A DNA stretch of 64,000 bases from Clostridia bacterium (GTDB lineage Bacteria; Bacillota; Clostridia; TANB77; CAG-508), in NCBI GenBank assembly GCA_016290095.1, contig JAEESU010000010.1:62001-126000 (forward strand). The letters run 5' to 3'. Made by a program: the position numbers and the translations under genes. A model generated the notes under the pieces. The model had not been told where the DNA came from and did not search any database. It saw only the letters and a list, made by a program, of their open reading frames with translations. This document shows positions 16,227 through 24,400 of the stretch, in pieces; positions within the stretch are counted from its first letter, which is position 1; each line of letters starts with the position of its first letter.

Positions 16227-17528
16227 ATGATTAAAGTTAATTTTGAAAACTCTAGTATAGAGGATAAAATTATTTGTGAATATGGATCAGAGGTTGAAAA
16301 AATTCATAAAGAGCTTCATAAAAAAGCAAATGATGAAAAAGAATTTTTAGGATGGATAGAACTTCCAACTAATTATGATAAAGAAGAGTTTGCTAGAATA
16401 AAAAAAGCTGCTAAAAAAATTCAAAATGATTCTGATGTTTTAGTTGTAATAGGAATAGGAGGGTCATATTTAGGAGCAAGAGCTGTAATTGATAGTTTAA
16501 CACATACTTTCTATAATAGTATGCCAGATACAAAAAGAAAAACACCACAAATTGTATATGCAGGCAATAACTTGAGCCCAGTATATATGAATGATTTATT
16601 AGAATTTATATCAGATAAAGATATTTCTGTAAATGTTATTTCAAAATCTGGAACAACAACAGAACCAGCTATTGCATTTAGAGTATTTAGAGAAGTATTA
16701 GAAACTAAATATGGTGTTGAAGAAGCAAGAAAAAGAATATATGTTACAACAGATAAAGCTAGAGGGGCACTAAAAACTTTATCCAATGAAGAAAGATACG
16801 AAACATTTGTTATTCCTGATAATGTAGGTGGTAGATTTTCAGTATTAACTGCAGTAGGATTGCTTCCAATAGCAACTGCTGGAATTGATATAGATAAATT
16901 AATGGAAGGTGCTAGAATTGCACAAGACAAATATTCTGAGCCAGATGTTAGATTTAATGATTGTTATAAATATGCAGTAGCAAGAAACCTTTTATATAAA
17001 TCAGGAAAGACTATAGAGATATTAGCAAATTATGAACCAAAACTTCACTATATGACAGAATGGTGGAAGCAATTATTTGGTGAAAGCGAAGGAAAAGATC
17101 AAAAAGGTATTTTCCCAGCAGGTGTCGATTTAACAACAGACTTACATTCAATGGGACAATATATTCAAGATGGAAGAAGAGACTTAATAGAAACAGTTCT
17201 TAAAGTTGGAATTAATTCTTCAGAAGTAAAAATTGGACCAGATGATCAAAATTTAGACGGACTAAATTATTTGGCTGGAAAAACTTTAGGATATGTCAAT
17301 TCTAAAGCAATGGAAGGAACAATATTAGCACACGTTACAGGTAATGTTCCAAATTTTTTGATTGAAATGGAAGAACTGAATGAAGAAAACCTTGGAGAGT
17401 TAATATATTTCTTTGAAAAAGCAGTTGCAATTTCAGGAAGTATGCTTGGAGTAAATCCATTCAATCAACCAGGTGTTGAGGAATATAAGAAAAATATGTT
17501 TAGACTTTTAGAAAAACCAGGATATTAA
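16227..17528 (+). CDS. pgi: Glucose-6-phosphate isomerase
   Basis: Interconverts glucose 6-phosphate and fructose 6-phosphate in glycolysis and gluconeogenesis. The 433-residue length fits the compact Gram-positive enzyme. Visible landmarks are [16 protein letters not shown], the phosphosugar-binding [24 protein letters not shown] (family signature), and [15 protein letters not shown] and [10 protein letters not shown] in the C-terminal half. Strong AGGAGG site. Preceded by a dyad at the -10 region that may control it. It is a single-gene unit flanked by an AT palindrome and the promoter of the next operon. Confidence 0.96.
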   Translation: MIKVNFENSSIEDKIICEYGSEVEKIHKELHKKANDEKEFLGWIELPTNYDKEEFARIKKAAKKIQNDSDVLVVIGIGGSYLGARAVIDSLTHTFYNSMPDTKRKTPQIVYAGNNLSPVYMNDLLEFISDKDISVNVISKSGTTTEPAIAFRVFREVLETKYGVEEARKRIYVTTDKARGALKTLSNEERYETFVIPDNVGGRFSVLTAVGLLPIATAGIDIDKLMEGARIAQDKYSEPDVRFNDCYKYAVARNLLYKSGKTIEILANYEPKLHYMTEWWKQLFGESEGKDQKGIFPAGVDLTTDLHSMGQYIQDGRRDLIETVLKVGINSSEVKIGPDDQNLDGLNYLAGKTLGYVNSKAMEGTILAHVTGNVPNFLIEMEELNEENLGELIYFFEKAVAISGSMLGVNPFNQPGVEEYKKNMFRLLEKPGY

Positions 17529-17529
17529 A

Positions 17530-17552
17530 ATTATTAATATTTTATTAATAAT
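17530..17552. repeat. AT-only inverted repeat after pgi
   Basis: ATTATTAATA (17530-17539) is repeated inverted at 17543-17552 with a 3-base loop, starting 2 bases after the pgi stop. It has no T-run, so it is a weak candidate for the pgi 3' end. Confidence 0.4.
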
Positions 17553-17553
17553 A

Positions 17554-17581
17554 TTGACAAAAAAATATTTTATCATATAAT
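17554..17581 (+). promoter_or_regulatory. Sigma-A promoter of the ABC exporter operon
   Basis: TTGACA (17554-17559), 16-base spacer, TATAAT (17576-17581). It is the best promoter between pgi and the ABC genes; the first start codon is 185 bases downstream, giving a long leader that contains the palindromic element. Confidence 0.75.
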
Positions 17582-17614
17582 TGTACTATCACAAGTAGTA
17601 CAATTATTTTTTTT
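17579..17614 (+). promoter_or_regulatory. Dyad over the transcription start: GntR operator or terminator
   Basis: AATTGTACTA (17579-17588) and TAGTACAATT (17596-17605) are perfect inverted arms with a 7-base loop, followed by ATTTTTTTT. The left arm overlaps the -10 box of the promoter just upstream. It can be read as the operator of the GntR-type repressor encoded at 20681, or as the pgi terminator. Both could be true. Confidence 0.6.
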
Positions 17615-17619
17615 AGTTT

Positions 17620-17740
17620 CATAGTTTCACAGGGACGTTCCTTTTAGTTCCAAAATGAAACTAAAGGGACACTCTTTATAAAAAGGAGTGTCCCCAATGT
17701 GCCAAAATGGAACTAAAAGGAACGTCCCTGTGAAACTATG
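17620..17740. repeat. REP/MITE-like palindromic element
   Basis: Perfect 32-bp terminal inverted repeats (17620-17651 and 17709-17740) enclose a 57-bp centre that holds a second hairpin, GGGACACTC (17666-17674) with GAGTGTCCC (17686-17694). The arms begin CATAGTTTCACAGGGACG. The G+C content is clearly above that of its surroundings. No coding sequence is inside. It lies in the leader of the ABC operon and would fold into a very stable RNA. It resembles short non-autonomous palindromic repeats mobilised in trans; no matching transposase is in this window. Confidence 0.8.
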
Positions 17741-17766
17741 GTACTCAAATAAGGAAAGGAGATTTT

Positions 17767-18663
17767 ATGTTAAAAATAACAAATCTAAATAAAGCTTTTG
17801 GAAATAAAAAAGTTTTAGAAAATTTAAATTGTAATATTAAGACAAACTCCATTTATGGTCTTATAGGTGCAAATGGAGCAGGAAAGTCTACATTACTTAG
17901 AATAATTAATGATATTTATAGAAGGGATTCAGGAGATATAGAAATAGATGGGATTGAAATAGAAGATAATGAAATTTTAAAACAAAAACTAGTATTTATT
18001 CCAGATGATCTTTATTTTTTCCCAGGCTATACATTAAAAGATATGGCAAAGTTTTATGAGTCACTATATGATAATTTTGATATGAAATACTTAGAGGAAT
18101 TAGCTGGGATCTTAAAACTAGATATAAATTCAAAAGTTCAGAACTTTTCAAAAGGTATGAAAAGACAGTGTGCACTAATATGTGCAATTGCAACAAATGC
18201 TGATTATATGTTTTTCGATGAAACATTTGATGGATTAGATCCAGTAATTAGAAATTTAATTAAAAAAATAATTGTAAAACAAATGGAGAAAAAAGAAACA
18301 ACTATTATTATGACAAGCCATAATTTAAGAGAGTTAGAAGATATTTGTGATAATTTAGGGTTACTTTATAAAGGAGGAATCTTATTTGAAAGTGATATTA
18401 ATTCACTAAAAACAAATATGTTCAAAGTTCAAATATCATTAAAAGAAGATTTTGATAAAGAGACATTTAATGGTTTAGAAATAATGAGCTTTAAGAAAAC
18501 AGGAAGTGTTGCAACAATTATAATAAAAGGTGATAGAGAATTATCAGAAGATTATTTAAACAGATTAAATCCTATAATATTAGATTTTTTACCATTAACA
18601 TTAGAAGAAGTATTTATTTATGAAATGGAGGTGTTAGGATATGAATTTAACCAAGTTATTTAG
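17767..18663 (+). CDS. ABC transporter ATP-binding protein
   Basis: A 298-residue ATPase. Walker A is GANGAGKST (34-42), the signature is FSKGMKRQ, and Walker B with the catalytic glutamate is MFFDETFDGLD. An H-loop histidine follows in TSHNLRELED. The C-terminal 70 residues are a small extra domain common in exporters of the YtrB/BcrA type. It is the first gene of a three-gene unit and overlaps the permease by 23 bases. The GntR regulator at the end of the operon belongs to the YtrA type usually paired with such exporters. Likely a defence or envelope-stress exporter; the substrate is unknown. Confidence 0.93.
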   Translation: MLKITNLNKAFGNKKVLENLNCNIKTNSIYGLIGANGAGKSTLLRIINDIYRRDSGDIEIDGIEIEDNEILKQKLVFIPDDLYFFPGYTLKDMAKFYESLYDNFDMKYLEELAGILKLDINSKVQNFSKGMKRQCALICAIATNADYMFFDETFDGLDPVIRNLIKKIIVKQMEKKETTIIMTSHNLRELEDICDNLGLLYKGGILFESDINSLKTNMFKVQISLKEDFDKETFNGLEIMSFKKTGSVATIIIKGDRELSEDYLNRLNPIILDFLPLTLEEVFIYEMEVLGYEFNQVI

Positions 18664-20668
18664 TTGGAAATACTTAAAAGAAAACTTAAAAAAATCAAAA
18701 GGTATATTGCTTTTGATATGTATATTAGTTCCAGTATTTACTACATTATCAGTTACTTTTGAGTCTGGTGGACCAGATATAAAGAGAGTAGCAAATTCGG
18801 TTGAAATTTCTTTAATAAATATTTTTGGTATGTTTTTCATACCTATAACAATTTCTTATGTTTTGTTTGGATATGTATTTAAGAAAAACAGTGTAGATCT
18901 AATAAATTCTATGCCATTAAAAAGGAGTACAGTATTTATTACTAACACAATTGGAGGAATTATACTAATTACATTAATTCAAGTAGTAACTGCTATATTA
19001 CTTATGATAGTTAGTTTAGTTAGTAAAACAATATATATATTTCCAGCAATGATTTTTGATATGTTTTTAATGATGTGGTTAGCTTACATATTTATATTTA
19101 TTGCTTCTAATATTGCAATGAGCGTATCAGGAACATTTTTAACACAATGCGCAGTAACTTTATTAATACTATTCTTAATACCTTTCTGTATAGCAAGTTT
19201 TAACAGATTTGAAGAAAATAATAAAATAATTTTTACAGAAAATGATGAAATAGTTTCACAATATGTTTACACTCCAAATTATAGAACATTTACGTTACCA
19301 TCTAGTATTATATATAATGGTTTTATGTCAGGCGATTTAGCATATTTACCGAAATCACTTATTAGAACAGCTTTATTAAGTGTTGTATATATTTTTATAG
19401 GATTAAAATTATTTGAAAAAAGAAAAATGGAAAATGCAGAAGAATCATTTGAAAGCTATAAAGTGCATTTGATTATAAAAGCACTTACAATGGTTCCAAT
19501 GTTTGTTCTTGTACATTATATAAAAAAAATGGATGGCGTTAGCATAATCTTGTATACTCTAATAATATTCTATTATTTTGCGTATGATTTTATAGTAAAG
19601 AAAAAAATACCATTTAAATATTCAATACCAGCATTATGTATTATTACATTTTCTTTAATAGGAATATGTAATGTTTCTGATTGGATTTATGACAAGTTAG
19701 CTTTAGAAGATAGCTATATGAATATTAATGATATTAAAGAAATCGGATTGGATTTTGGAAATACATATGGTTATTATGAAAGTGATACACTAATAAGTTA
19801 CACGTCTGATAAAGAATTAATTAATACATTGATTGAAATTGAAAAAAATAAAAAATCTGGGAATGATGATGCTGTTTTAGAACATTCAATACTTGTTAGT
19901 GTAAGAGATAAACACAATAAGGAAGTAAGCTTTCACCTAAATGTAGGAAATGATGAAATAAATAAAATAGCTGAGATATTGGATAAAGGTTATATTAATG
20001 CTCTTAAAAAAGATTATACAGAAAATGGAGTGATAAGTTTTAACAACATCGAAATTAGTGATAAGAATGTTCAAAAAGATATAGATGATGAATTAAAACT
20101 TGTAGTAAATATCATGAATGCAAAACAATTTATAGAGTTTAAAGAATTTTATAAAGAAGCATTTGAAAAAAAGATATATATAAATCATATGCTAATATCA
20201 AGATTGTTTCCAATTGATACATCAAACGAAATGTTAAAATTGTTTGCAGATTATCAAAATAAACAAACTATGAAAGTTTTACAAAATGTTAGTAATGATC
20301 AATTAGATAGTTGGTATTATGGATTATCTATTGAAAACGAATTAATTAATGACAAAACAAGTACATTTGACAGTAATTATGGAAATTACTATTTTAGCTA
20401 TTATGAAGGAGATGTTATAAAATATATAATTTCAAGTAAAGATAGCGATTTTGATAGTACAAAAAATTATTATATGATTCGCGGAAACTATAATCATGGA
20501 AGATATTTCTTTGATTTCTATTACCTTACAAATGATATAAAACAGATAAATGAAATTGTAAAAAAAGATATGAAAAAAGTAAAAGAGGAAAATGTAGAAT
20601 ATTACGAAAAAGAAGGCACGGAATACACGTATGATACTATAGAAGAAAAAGATAGTAATGAAATATAG
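18641..20668 (+). CDS. ABC transporter permease with large extracytoplasmic domain
   Basis: The 675-residue protein has about eight membrane segments in its first 340 residues, with SVDLINSMPLKRSTVFITN as a cytoplasmic coupling-type stretch after the second. A soluble domain of about 330 residues follows, rich in lysine, aspartate and tyrosine, which I do not recognise. The start at ATG 18641 lies inside the ATPase gene and is preceded by GGAGG. The overlap implies coupled translation with the ATPase. The large C-terminal domain is longer than in simple YtrC/YtrD permeases. Substrate unknown. Confidence 0.85.
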   Translation: MNLTKLFSWKYLKENLKKSKGILLLICILVPVFTTLSVTFESGGPDIKRVANSVEISLINIFGMFFIPITISYVLFGYVFKKNSVDLINSMPLKRSTVFITNTIGGIILITLIQVVTAILLMIVSLVSKTIYIFPAMIFDMFLMMWLAYIFIFIASNIAMSVSGTFLTQCAVTLLILFLIPFCIASFNRFEENNKIIFTENDEIVSQYVYTPNYRTFTLPSSIIYNGFMSGDLAYLPKSLIRTALLSVVYIFIGLKLFEKRKMENAEESFESYKVHLIIKALTMVPMFVLVHYIKKMDGVSIILYTLIIFYYFAYDFIVKKKIPFKYSIPALCIITFSLIGICNVSDWIYDKLALEDSYMNINDIKEIGLDFGNTYGYYESDTLISYTSDKELINTLIEIEKNKKSGNDDAVLEHSILVSVRDKHNKEVSFHLNVGNDEINKIAEILDKGYINALKKDYTENGVISFNNIEISDKNVQKDIDDELKLVVNIMNAKQFIEFKEFYKEAFEKKIYINHMLISRLFPIDTSNEMLKLFADYQNKQTMKVLQNVSNDQLDSWYYGLSIENELINDKTSTFDSNYGNYYFSYYEGDVIKYIISSKDSDFDSTKNYYMIRGNYNHGRYFFDFYYLTNDIKQINEIVKKDMKKVKEENVEYYEKEGTEYTYDTIEEKDSNEI

Positions 20669-20680
20669 GAGGAGTTTTAA

Positions 20681-21031
20681 ATGATTAATTTAGATTATCA
20701 GAGTAGAATTCCTATATATGAGCAAATAATATCAGAAATAGAAAGATATGTAGCATTAGGAATTCTAAAACCAAAAGAACAATTAATGTCAATTAGAGAA
20801 ATGGCAACAACTCTTGGAATTAATCCTAATACAGTAAAAAAAGCTTATTCAGAACTTGAAAATAAAGGAGTAATAATCACAATATCAACAAAGGGAACAT
20901 TTATTACTGAAAACCCAAATAAAGTGGTTGACTCGAAAGTTGATAAGCTTATAGAAGAAATGAAAAATAAGATTAAAGAGCTTGAAAAATTAGGATTAAC
21001 AAAAGAACAAATACTTGAAAAACTAAAATAA
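20681..21031 (+). CDS. GntR-family transcriptional regulator, YtrA type
   Basis: A 116-residue repressor with an N-terminal winged helix (IPIYEQIISEIERYVALG, then MSIREMATTLGINPNTVKKAYSELENKGV) and only a short helical tail for dimerisation, which defines the YtrA subfamily. It lies last in the ABC operon, 12 bases after the permease; many relatives put the regulator first. It probably represses its own operon, and the dyad at 17579-17605 over the promoter is the obvious candidate site. Confidence 0.9.
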   Translation: MINLDYQSRIPIYEQIISEIERYVALGILKPKEQLMSIREMATTLGINPNTVKKAYSELENKGVIITISTKGTFITENPNKVVDSKVDKLIEEMKNKIKELEKLGLTKEQILEKLK

Positions 21032-21039
21032 AAAAAAGT

Positions 21040-21078
21040 GAGAAGATTACATTTACATTACAATCTTCTCTTTTTTTT
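21040..21078 (+). terminator. Terminator of the ABC/GntR operon
   Basis: 9-bp stem GAGAAGATT/AATCTTCTC with a 13-base loop and eight T's, starting 9 bases after the GntR stop. Confidence 0.9.
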
Positions 21079-21117
21079 ACAACAATATATATTTTTGTTT
21101 TCAATTAAGTATTTATG

Positions 21118-21146
21118 TTGAAACTAGAGATAAACAAATATAAAAT
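21118..21146 (+). promoter_or_regulatory. Probable promoter of the cohesin-like operon
   Basis: TTGAAA (21118-21123), 17-base spacer, TAAAAT (21141-21146), 38 bases before the first start codon. Confidence 0.55.
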
Positions 21147-21183
21147 GTATATGTAAAATTTATTATGTGGAGAGATTAGACAA

Positions 21184-22125
21184 ATGAGAAAAGTAAAAAT
21201 ATCATTCATTTTAGCATTAGCTATTGTAATATTTTCAACAATAGTTTTTGCTACAGAAACTGCAAAAGCAGAAATAAAAGCTCCTGATGTAGTTTTAGTT
21301 GGAAAAACTCTTTCTGTAACTGTTCCGGTAACAGGTATAGGAGATGGAGTTAACGGATTGCAGGGAACACTAAAATATGATGAAGAAGTATTAGAATTAT
21401 CTAATAAAAATGTAACAAATGGTTGGATGATATCAGGCTTTAATTCTGATACAGGAGTTTTCCTAGCAGAAGTTATAAATGTTGCAGATACTGATGCTTT
21501 CATAACTGATACTACTGATTTAGTAACTTTTGAATTTAAAGTAAAAGATGAAGCAAGACTAGGTGAAACAGAAGTTAAAATAACAAATTTAATTGCTTCT
21601 GGTGTTCCAAATCTTGAAAATACTGAAGTATCAAAAACTGTAAACGTAGTTGATAAAACTGGTGCAAATGTACCAAGTTCTACAAAAACATTATCAAAAA
21701 TTACAATAACAAAAGCTCCAAATAAAACTAAATATACTGAAGGAGAAAAATTTGATAAAACAGGAATGGAAATTACTGCAGAATATTCAGATGGAACAAA
21801 AGAAGTAGTAACAAATTATACATATAGTCCAACATCTGAATTAAAAACAAGTAACACAAAAATAACTATTACTTATGAAGGAAAAACAGTAGAACAAAAA
21901 ATTGAAGTTGTAAAAGTATCAAATACTAATGATGGAAACAATAATGGAAACAACAATGGAAACAACAATGGAAACAATAACACTTCAAATCAAGATTCGA
22001 ATACTGCAAATAAGGTACTACCTAAAGCAGGTAATGAAAAAATAATATTACCATATTTTATAGTTTTATCAATATTAGCAATAGTATTTTATGTTAAATA
22101 TAAGAAATACGAGGATGTTATTTAA
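21184..22125 (+). CDS. Cell-wall-anchored cohesin-like/Big-domain surface protein
   Basis: A 313-residue exported protein. The signal peptide ends near residue 24 (VFATE). A cohesin-like domain spans about 28-160, with the strand pattern VNGLQGTLKYDEEVLEL and DLVTFEFKVK. A bacterial Ig-like (Big_3 type) domain spans about 172-245, with TKYTEGEKFDKTGMEI. An asparagine-rich linker encoded by 12-bp repeats follows, and then LPKAG, a hydrophobic helix and a short charged tail. The end looks like a sortase sorting signal with A for T in LPXTG, although no sortase is in the window. Its stop overlaps the next start (TAATG). It probably displays a binding domain on the cell surface. Confidence 0.82.
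   Translation: MRKVKISFILALAIVIFSTIVFATETAKAEIKAPDVVLVGKTLSVTVPVTGIGDGVNGLQGTLKYDEEVLELSNKNVTNGWMISGFNSDTGVFLAEVINVADTDAFITDTTDLVTFEFKVKDEARLGETEVKITNLIASGVPNLENTEVSKTVNVVDKTGANVPSSTKTLSKITITKAPNKTKYTEGEKFDKTGMEITAEYSDGTKEVVTNYTYSPTSELKTSNTKITITYEGKTVEQKIEVVKVSNTNDGNNNGNNNGNNNGNNNTSNQDSNTANKVLPKAGNEKIILPYFIVLSILAIVFYVKYKKYEDVI
21934..21981 (+). repeat. Four tandem 12-bp repeats coding an Asn-rich linker
   Basis: Four copies of a GGAAACAAYAAY-type unit (21934, 21946, 21958 and 21970) encode repeated Gly-Asn-Asn-Asn. Such repeats readily change copy number and would alter the distance between the binding domains and the cell wall. Confidence 0.85.
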
Positions 22126-22664
22126 TGAATAAAAAATGTATTTTTATAACAATTATATTAGCAATTTTATTATTGTGTGGAAATGTGTTTGCTGCGTCAA
22201 ATAATTATGTTTCATTAAAAAAAGAAAAAACAGATAATAAAGATGAAATAAAAATAATTGTTAGTATAAAAAAATTAGAAAAAGGTGCATTGGGACTACA
22301 GGGTACTTTTGATTATAAAAAAGATGACTTAGAAATATTAGAAACTAATGTTTTAAATGATAATTTTTCATTAACAGCTTTCAATAAGGAAAATGGAAAA
22401 TTTATTATAGAAATAACAGATGAAGCGTTTTTTGATGAGAAATTGCATTTAAATGATGAAGATGTTTTAGAAGTAGTTTTTAAAGTAAATAAAAAGAGTG
22501 ATATAAATCTTAAAGATATAAAAATGGTAGATTCACAATTAAATACCATAGAAAGTGAAGATATTACATTAAAACTAAGTAACAACATTTTTTTACTAAT
22601 TATTATATTAGTAGTAATTATAATTTTGTCATTTATTTTTAAAAATAAAAAAATAAAAAAATAA
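22125..22664 (+). CDS. Membrane-anchored cohesin-like protein
   Basis: A 179-residue protein with a signal peptide (cleavage near VFAAS, residue 24), a single cohesin-like domain of about 120 residues with ALGLQGTFDYKKDDLEIL and DEDVLEVVFKVNKK, and one C-terminal membrane helix (about 150-170) followed by lysines. The GLQGT motif is shared with the upstream protein, so the two domains are related. Start ATG 22125 overlaps the upstream stop. Its small size suggests a membrane-proximal partner of the larger proteins. The fold assignment rests on motif pattern only. Confidence 0.75.
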   Translation: MNKKCIFITIILAILLLCGNVFAASNNYVSLKKEKTDNKDEIKIIVSIKKLEKGALGLQGTFDYKKDDLEILETNVLNDNFSLTAFNKENGKFIIEITDEAFFDEKLHLNDEDVLEVVFKVNKKSDINLKDIKMVDSQLNTIESEDITLKLSNNIFLLIIILVVIIILSFIFKNKKIKK

Positions 22665-22685
22665 ATAATTAAACGGAGGAAAAAA

Positions 22686-24296
22686 ATGGAAAGAAAATTT
22701 CTAAGAATTTTAACAGTAATTACTGTAATAATGTTTGCTTGTATTACAGTAGTTCAAGCTGCTGGAAATGTGGTAAATACAACAAATACAGCATATAGTA
22801 ATAGCACAAATGTTATACATATTACAACTAATACAACAAATAACACAAATAGTGCAAATACCGTAGTTGCTTCAACAAATACTTCAGCTACATATTTTGA
22901 TGATAGACCAAATGAGTTTTCAGAGGCAAATCCTGTTGTTTCATCAAATGGTGTAACATTAACAGCTAATAATAAATATGTTGATTTTAATGGGTCAACT
23001 CTTATTTTAACTGTTGAAGAGGATCCAAATTATAGTAGTTTAAATGGAATTCAAGCTGAATTATGTATGGAAGGTGCACAACCTGATTCAATAGAGTCTA
23101 TGACAGAATCATGGGAAGTTACATCATATAATGTTATTGATAACAGAATCATATTTTTAGCTGAGCCTACAGAAAGAGCTCTTTCAAATGGCTGGGCTAG
23201 CATAGTTAATTTAAAAATAAAGTATCATGCAACTAATGATGGAAATGGTATATACGCATGGTTAAATAAAGGAGAATTTAAAACATCTCATTGGAACGAG
23301 GAAACTCTTAAACCATTAGCATATTTATCTGATGTACCATTTGATTTTTGTGTAGAAATCCCAGAAGTAGTAGGAAATCCTGTAGAACCAAATCCAGATC
23401 TTCTTGTTGCAGAAGGCTCACAGGTAACAAAAGATTATGTAAAAGTTGATGAACATGATATATATGTAAAAATGAATCCTAGTTTTGAAACAGGAATGAA
23501 TTCTTTAATAGATTTATTAGATTTATTAAAATTTGATGATTCATGGACAGCAATAGAAACTAGTGCAGTTTTAGCTGTAGATTCTGTATATGATGCAAAT
23601 TACTATTTTACAAGAGGAGAAATAGAAAGTGGAAGTTATTACATTAATACTCGTGTATTGCCTAATGTCTTAACATTAATTTTGTATTGTGATTATGGTC
23701 CATGTTTGTACACTGTTCATCAAATGGGAAATACATATTATGATGATGTTTATCTAGGCGGATTAATTAATATAAATGATGTTATTAGTTTAAGAAGAGC
23801 AATTGTTGGAATAGAAGATGTATTAAATGATTTCTGCTTTGATGTTAAAGCTTCAGATGTTACATTTTCAAATGATGAGTTAGGTACACTTGGAGATATT
23901 GGTGATATTATGGCGATGAGAGAAAGAATATTAACAGGAAGTTGGAAAGGAGTACCAAATCCAGTTCTTCCATTAACTACAATGAATGGCTCATATTATA
24001 GTGATGACTATCAAGAAGAGGTATTTATTTTCAGTGAAGATGGTACAGTATATAAACCAACACTTGCAGTAGCAGGAGCAGGAGGAGATGGAAGTTATTA
24101 TAGATATAACGGAACATATAGTATTGACAGAGGTAACATTGAAGTTACTTTTACAGAGAGGATAACAAGTAATATATATAATGACGAACAATTGGCAGAA
24201 GAATATAATGAAGTAGTAGTATTACAATATGTAAATAGATACCAATTAAAGATGTATAAAGATGGTGAATATATAATACTTACTAGTAGCAGATAA
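22686..24296 (+). CDS. Secreted protein with cohesin-like and dockerin-like segments
   Basis: A 536-residue exported protein. The signal peptide (about 1-26) is followed by a threonine/asparagine-rich linker (about 27-75). A cohesin-like domain follows (about 90-235) with LNGIQAEL, and a middle domain of unknown type. Around 355-420 a tandem pattern resembles a dockerin duplicate: GLININDVISLRRAIVG, then GTLGDIGDIMAMRERILTG, each a degenerate calcium loop plus helix. The last 100 residues form a beta-rich domain of unknown function starting near MNGSYYSDD. It has no membrane anchor, so it could be held by another cohesin protein. It ends the operon, before a strong terminator. Confidence 0.75.
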   Translation: MERKFLRILTVITVIMFACITVVQAAGNVVNTTNTAYSNSTNVIHITTNTTNNTNSANTVVASTNTSATYFDDRPNEFSEANPVVSSNGVTLTANNKYVDFNGSTLILTVEEDPNYSSLNGIQAELCMEGAQPDSIESMTESWEVTSYNVIDNRIIFLAEPTERALSNGWASIVNLKIKYHATNDGNGIYAWLNKGEFKTSHWNEETLKPLAYLSDVPFDFCVEIPEVVGNPVEPNPDLLVAEGSQVTKDYVKVDEHDIYVKMNPSFETGMNSLIDLLDLLKFDDSWTAIETSAVLAVDSVYDANYYFTRGEIESGSYYINTRVLPNVLTLILYCDYGPCLYTVHQMGNTYYDDVYLGGLININDVISLRRAIVGIEDVLNDFCFDVKASDVTFSNDELGTLGDIGDIMAMRERILTGSWKGVPNPVLPLTTMNGSYYSDDYQEEVFIFSEDGTVYKPTLAVAGAGGDGSYYRYNGTYSIDRGNIEVTFTERITSNIYNDEQLAEEYNEVVVLQYVNRYQLKMYKDGEYIILTSSR

Positions 24297-24301
24297 TTAA
24301 T

Positions 24302-24337
24302 AAAAAAACTCTTTAGTTAATAACTAAAGAGTTTTTT
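24302..24337 (+). terminator. Terminator of the cohesin-like operon
   Basis: Stem ACTCTTTAGT/ACTAAAGAGT with a short AT loop, flanked by A-run and six T's. Confidence 0.88.
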
Positions 24338-24400
24338 ATTTTGTATACTTGTTTTTTTATTAAAAAGATAATAAAATATAACAAGAAAAGAGGTGAGAAA

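Noticed and set aside
21105..21503. Minus-strand 132-codon open frame
   Set aside because: It lies opposite the promoter and signal-peptide part of the cohesin-like gene, without a ribosome binding site; the plus-strand gene has clear domain structure.
21934..21981. Possible CRISPR-type repeats
   Set aside because: The units are 12 bp, tandem without spacers, and in frame within a coding sequence.
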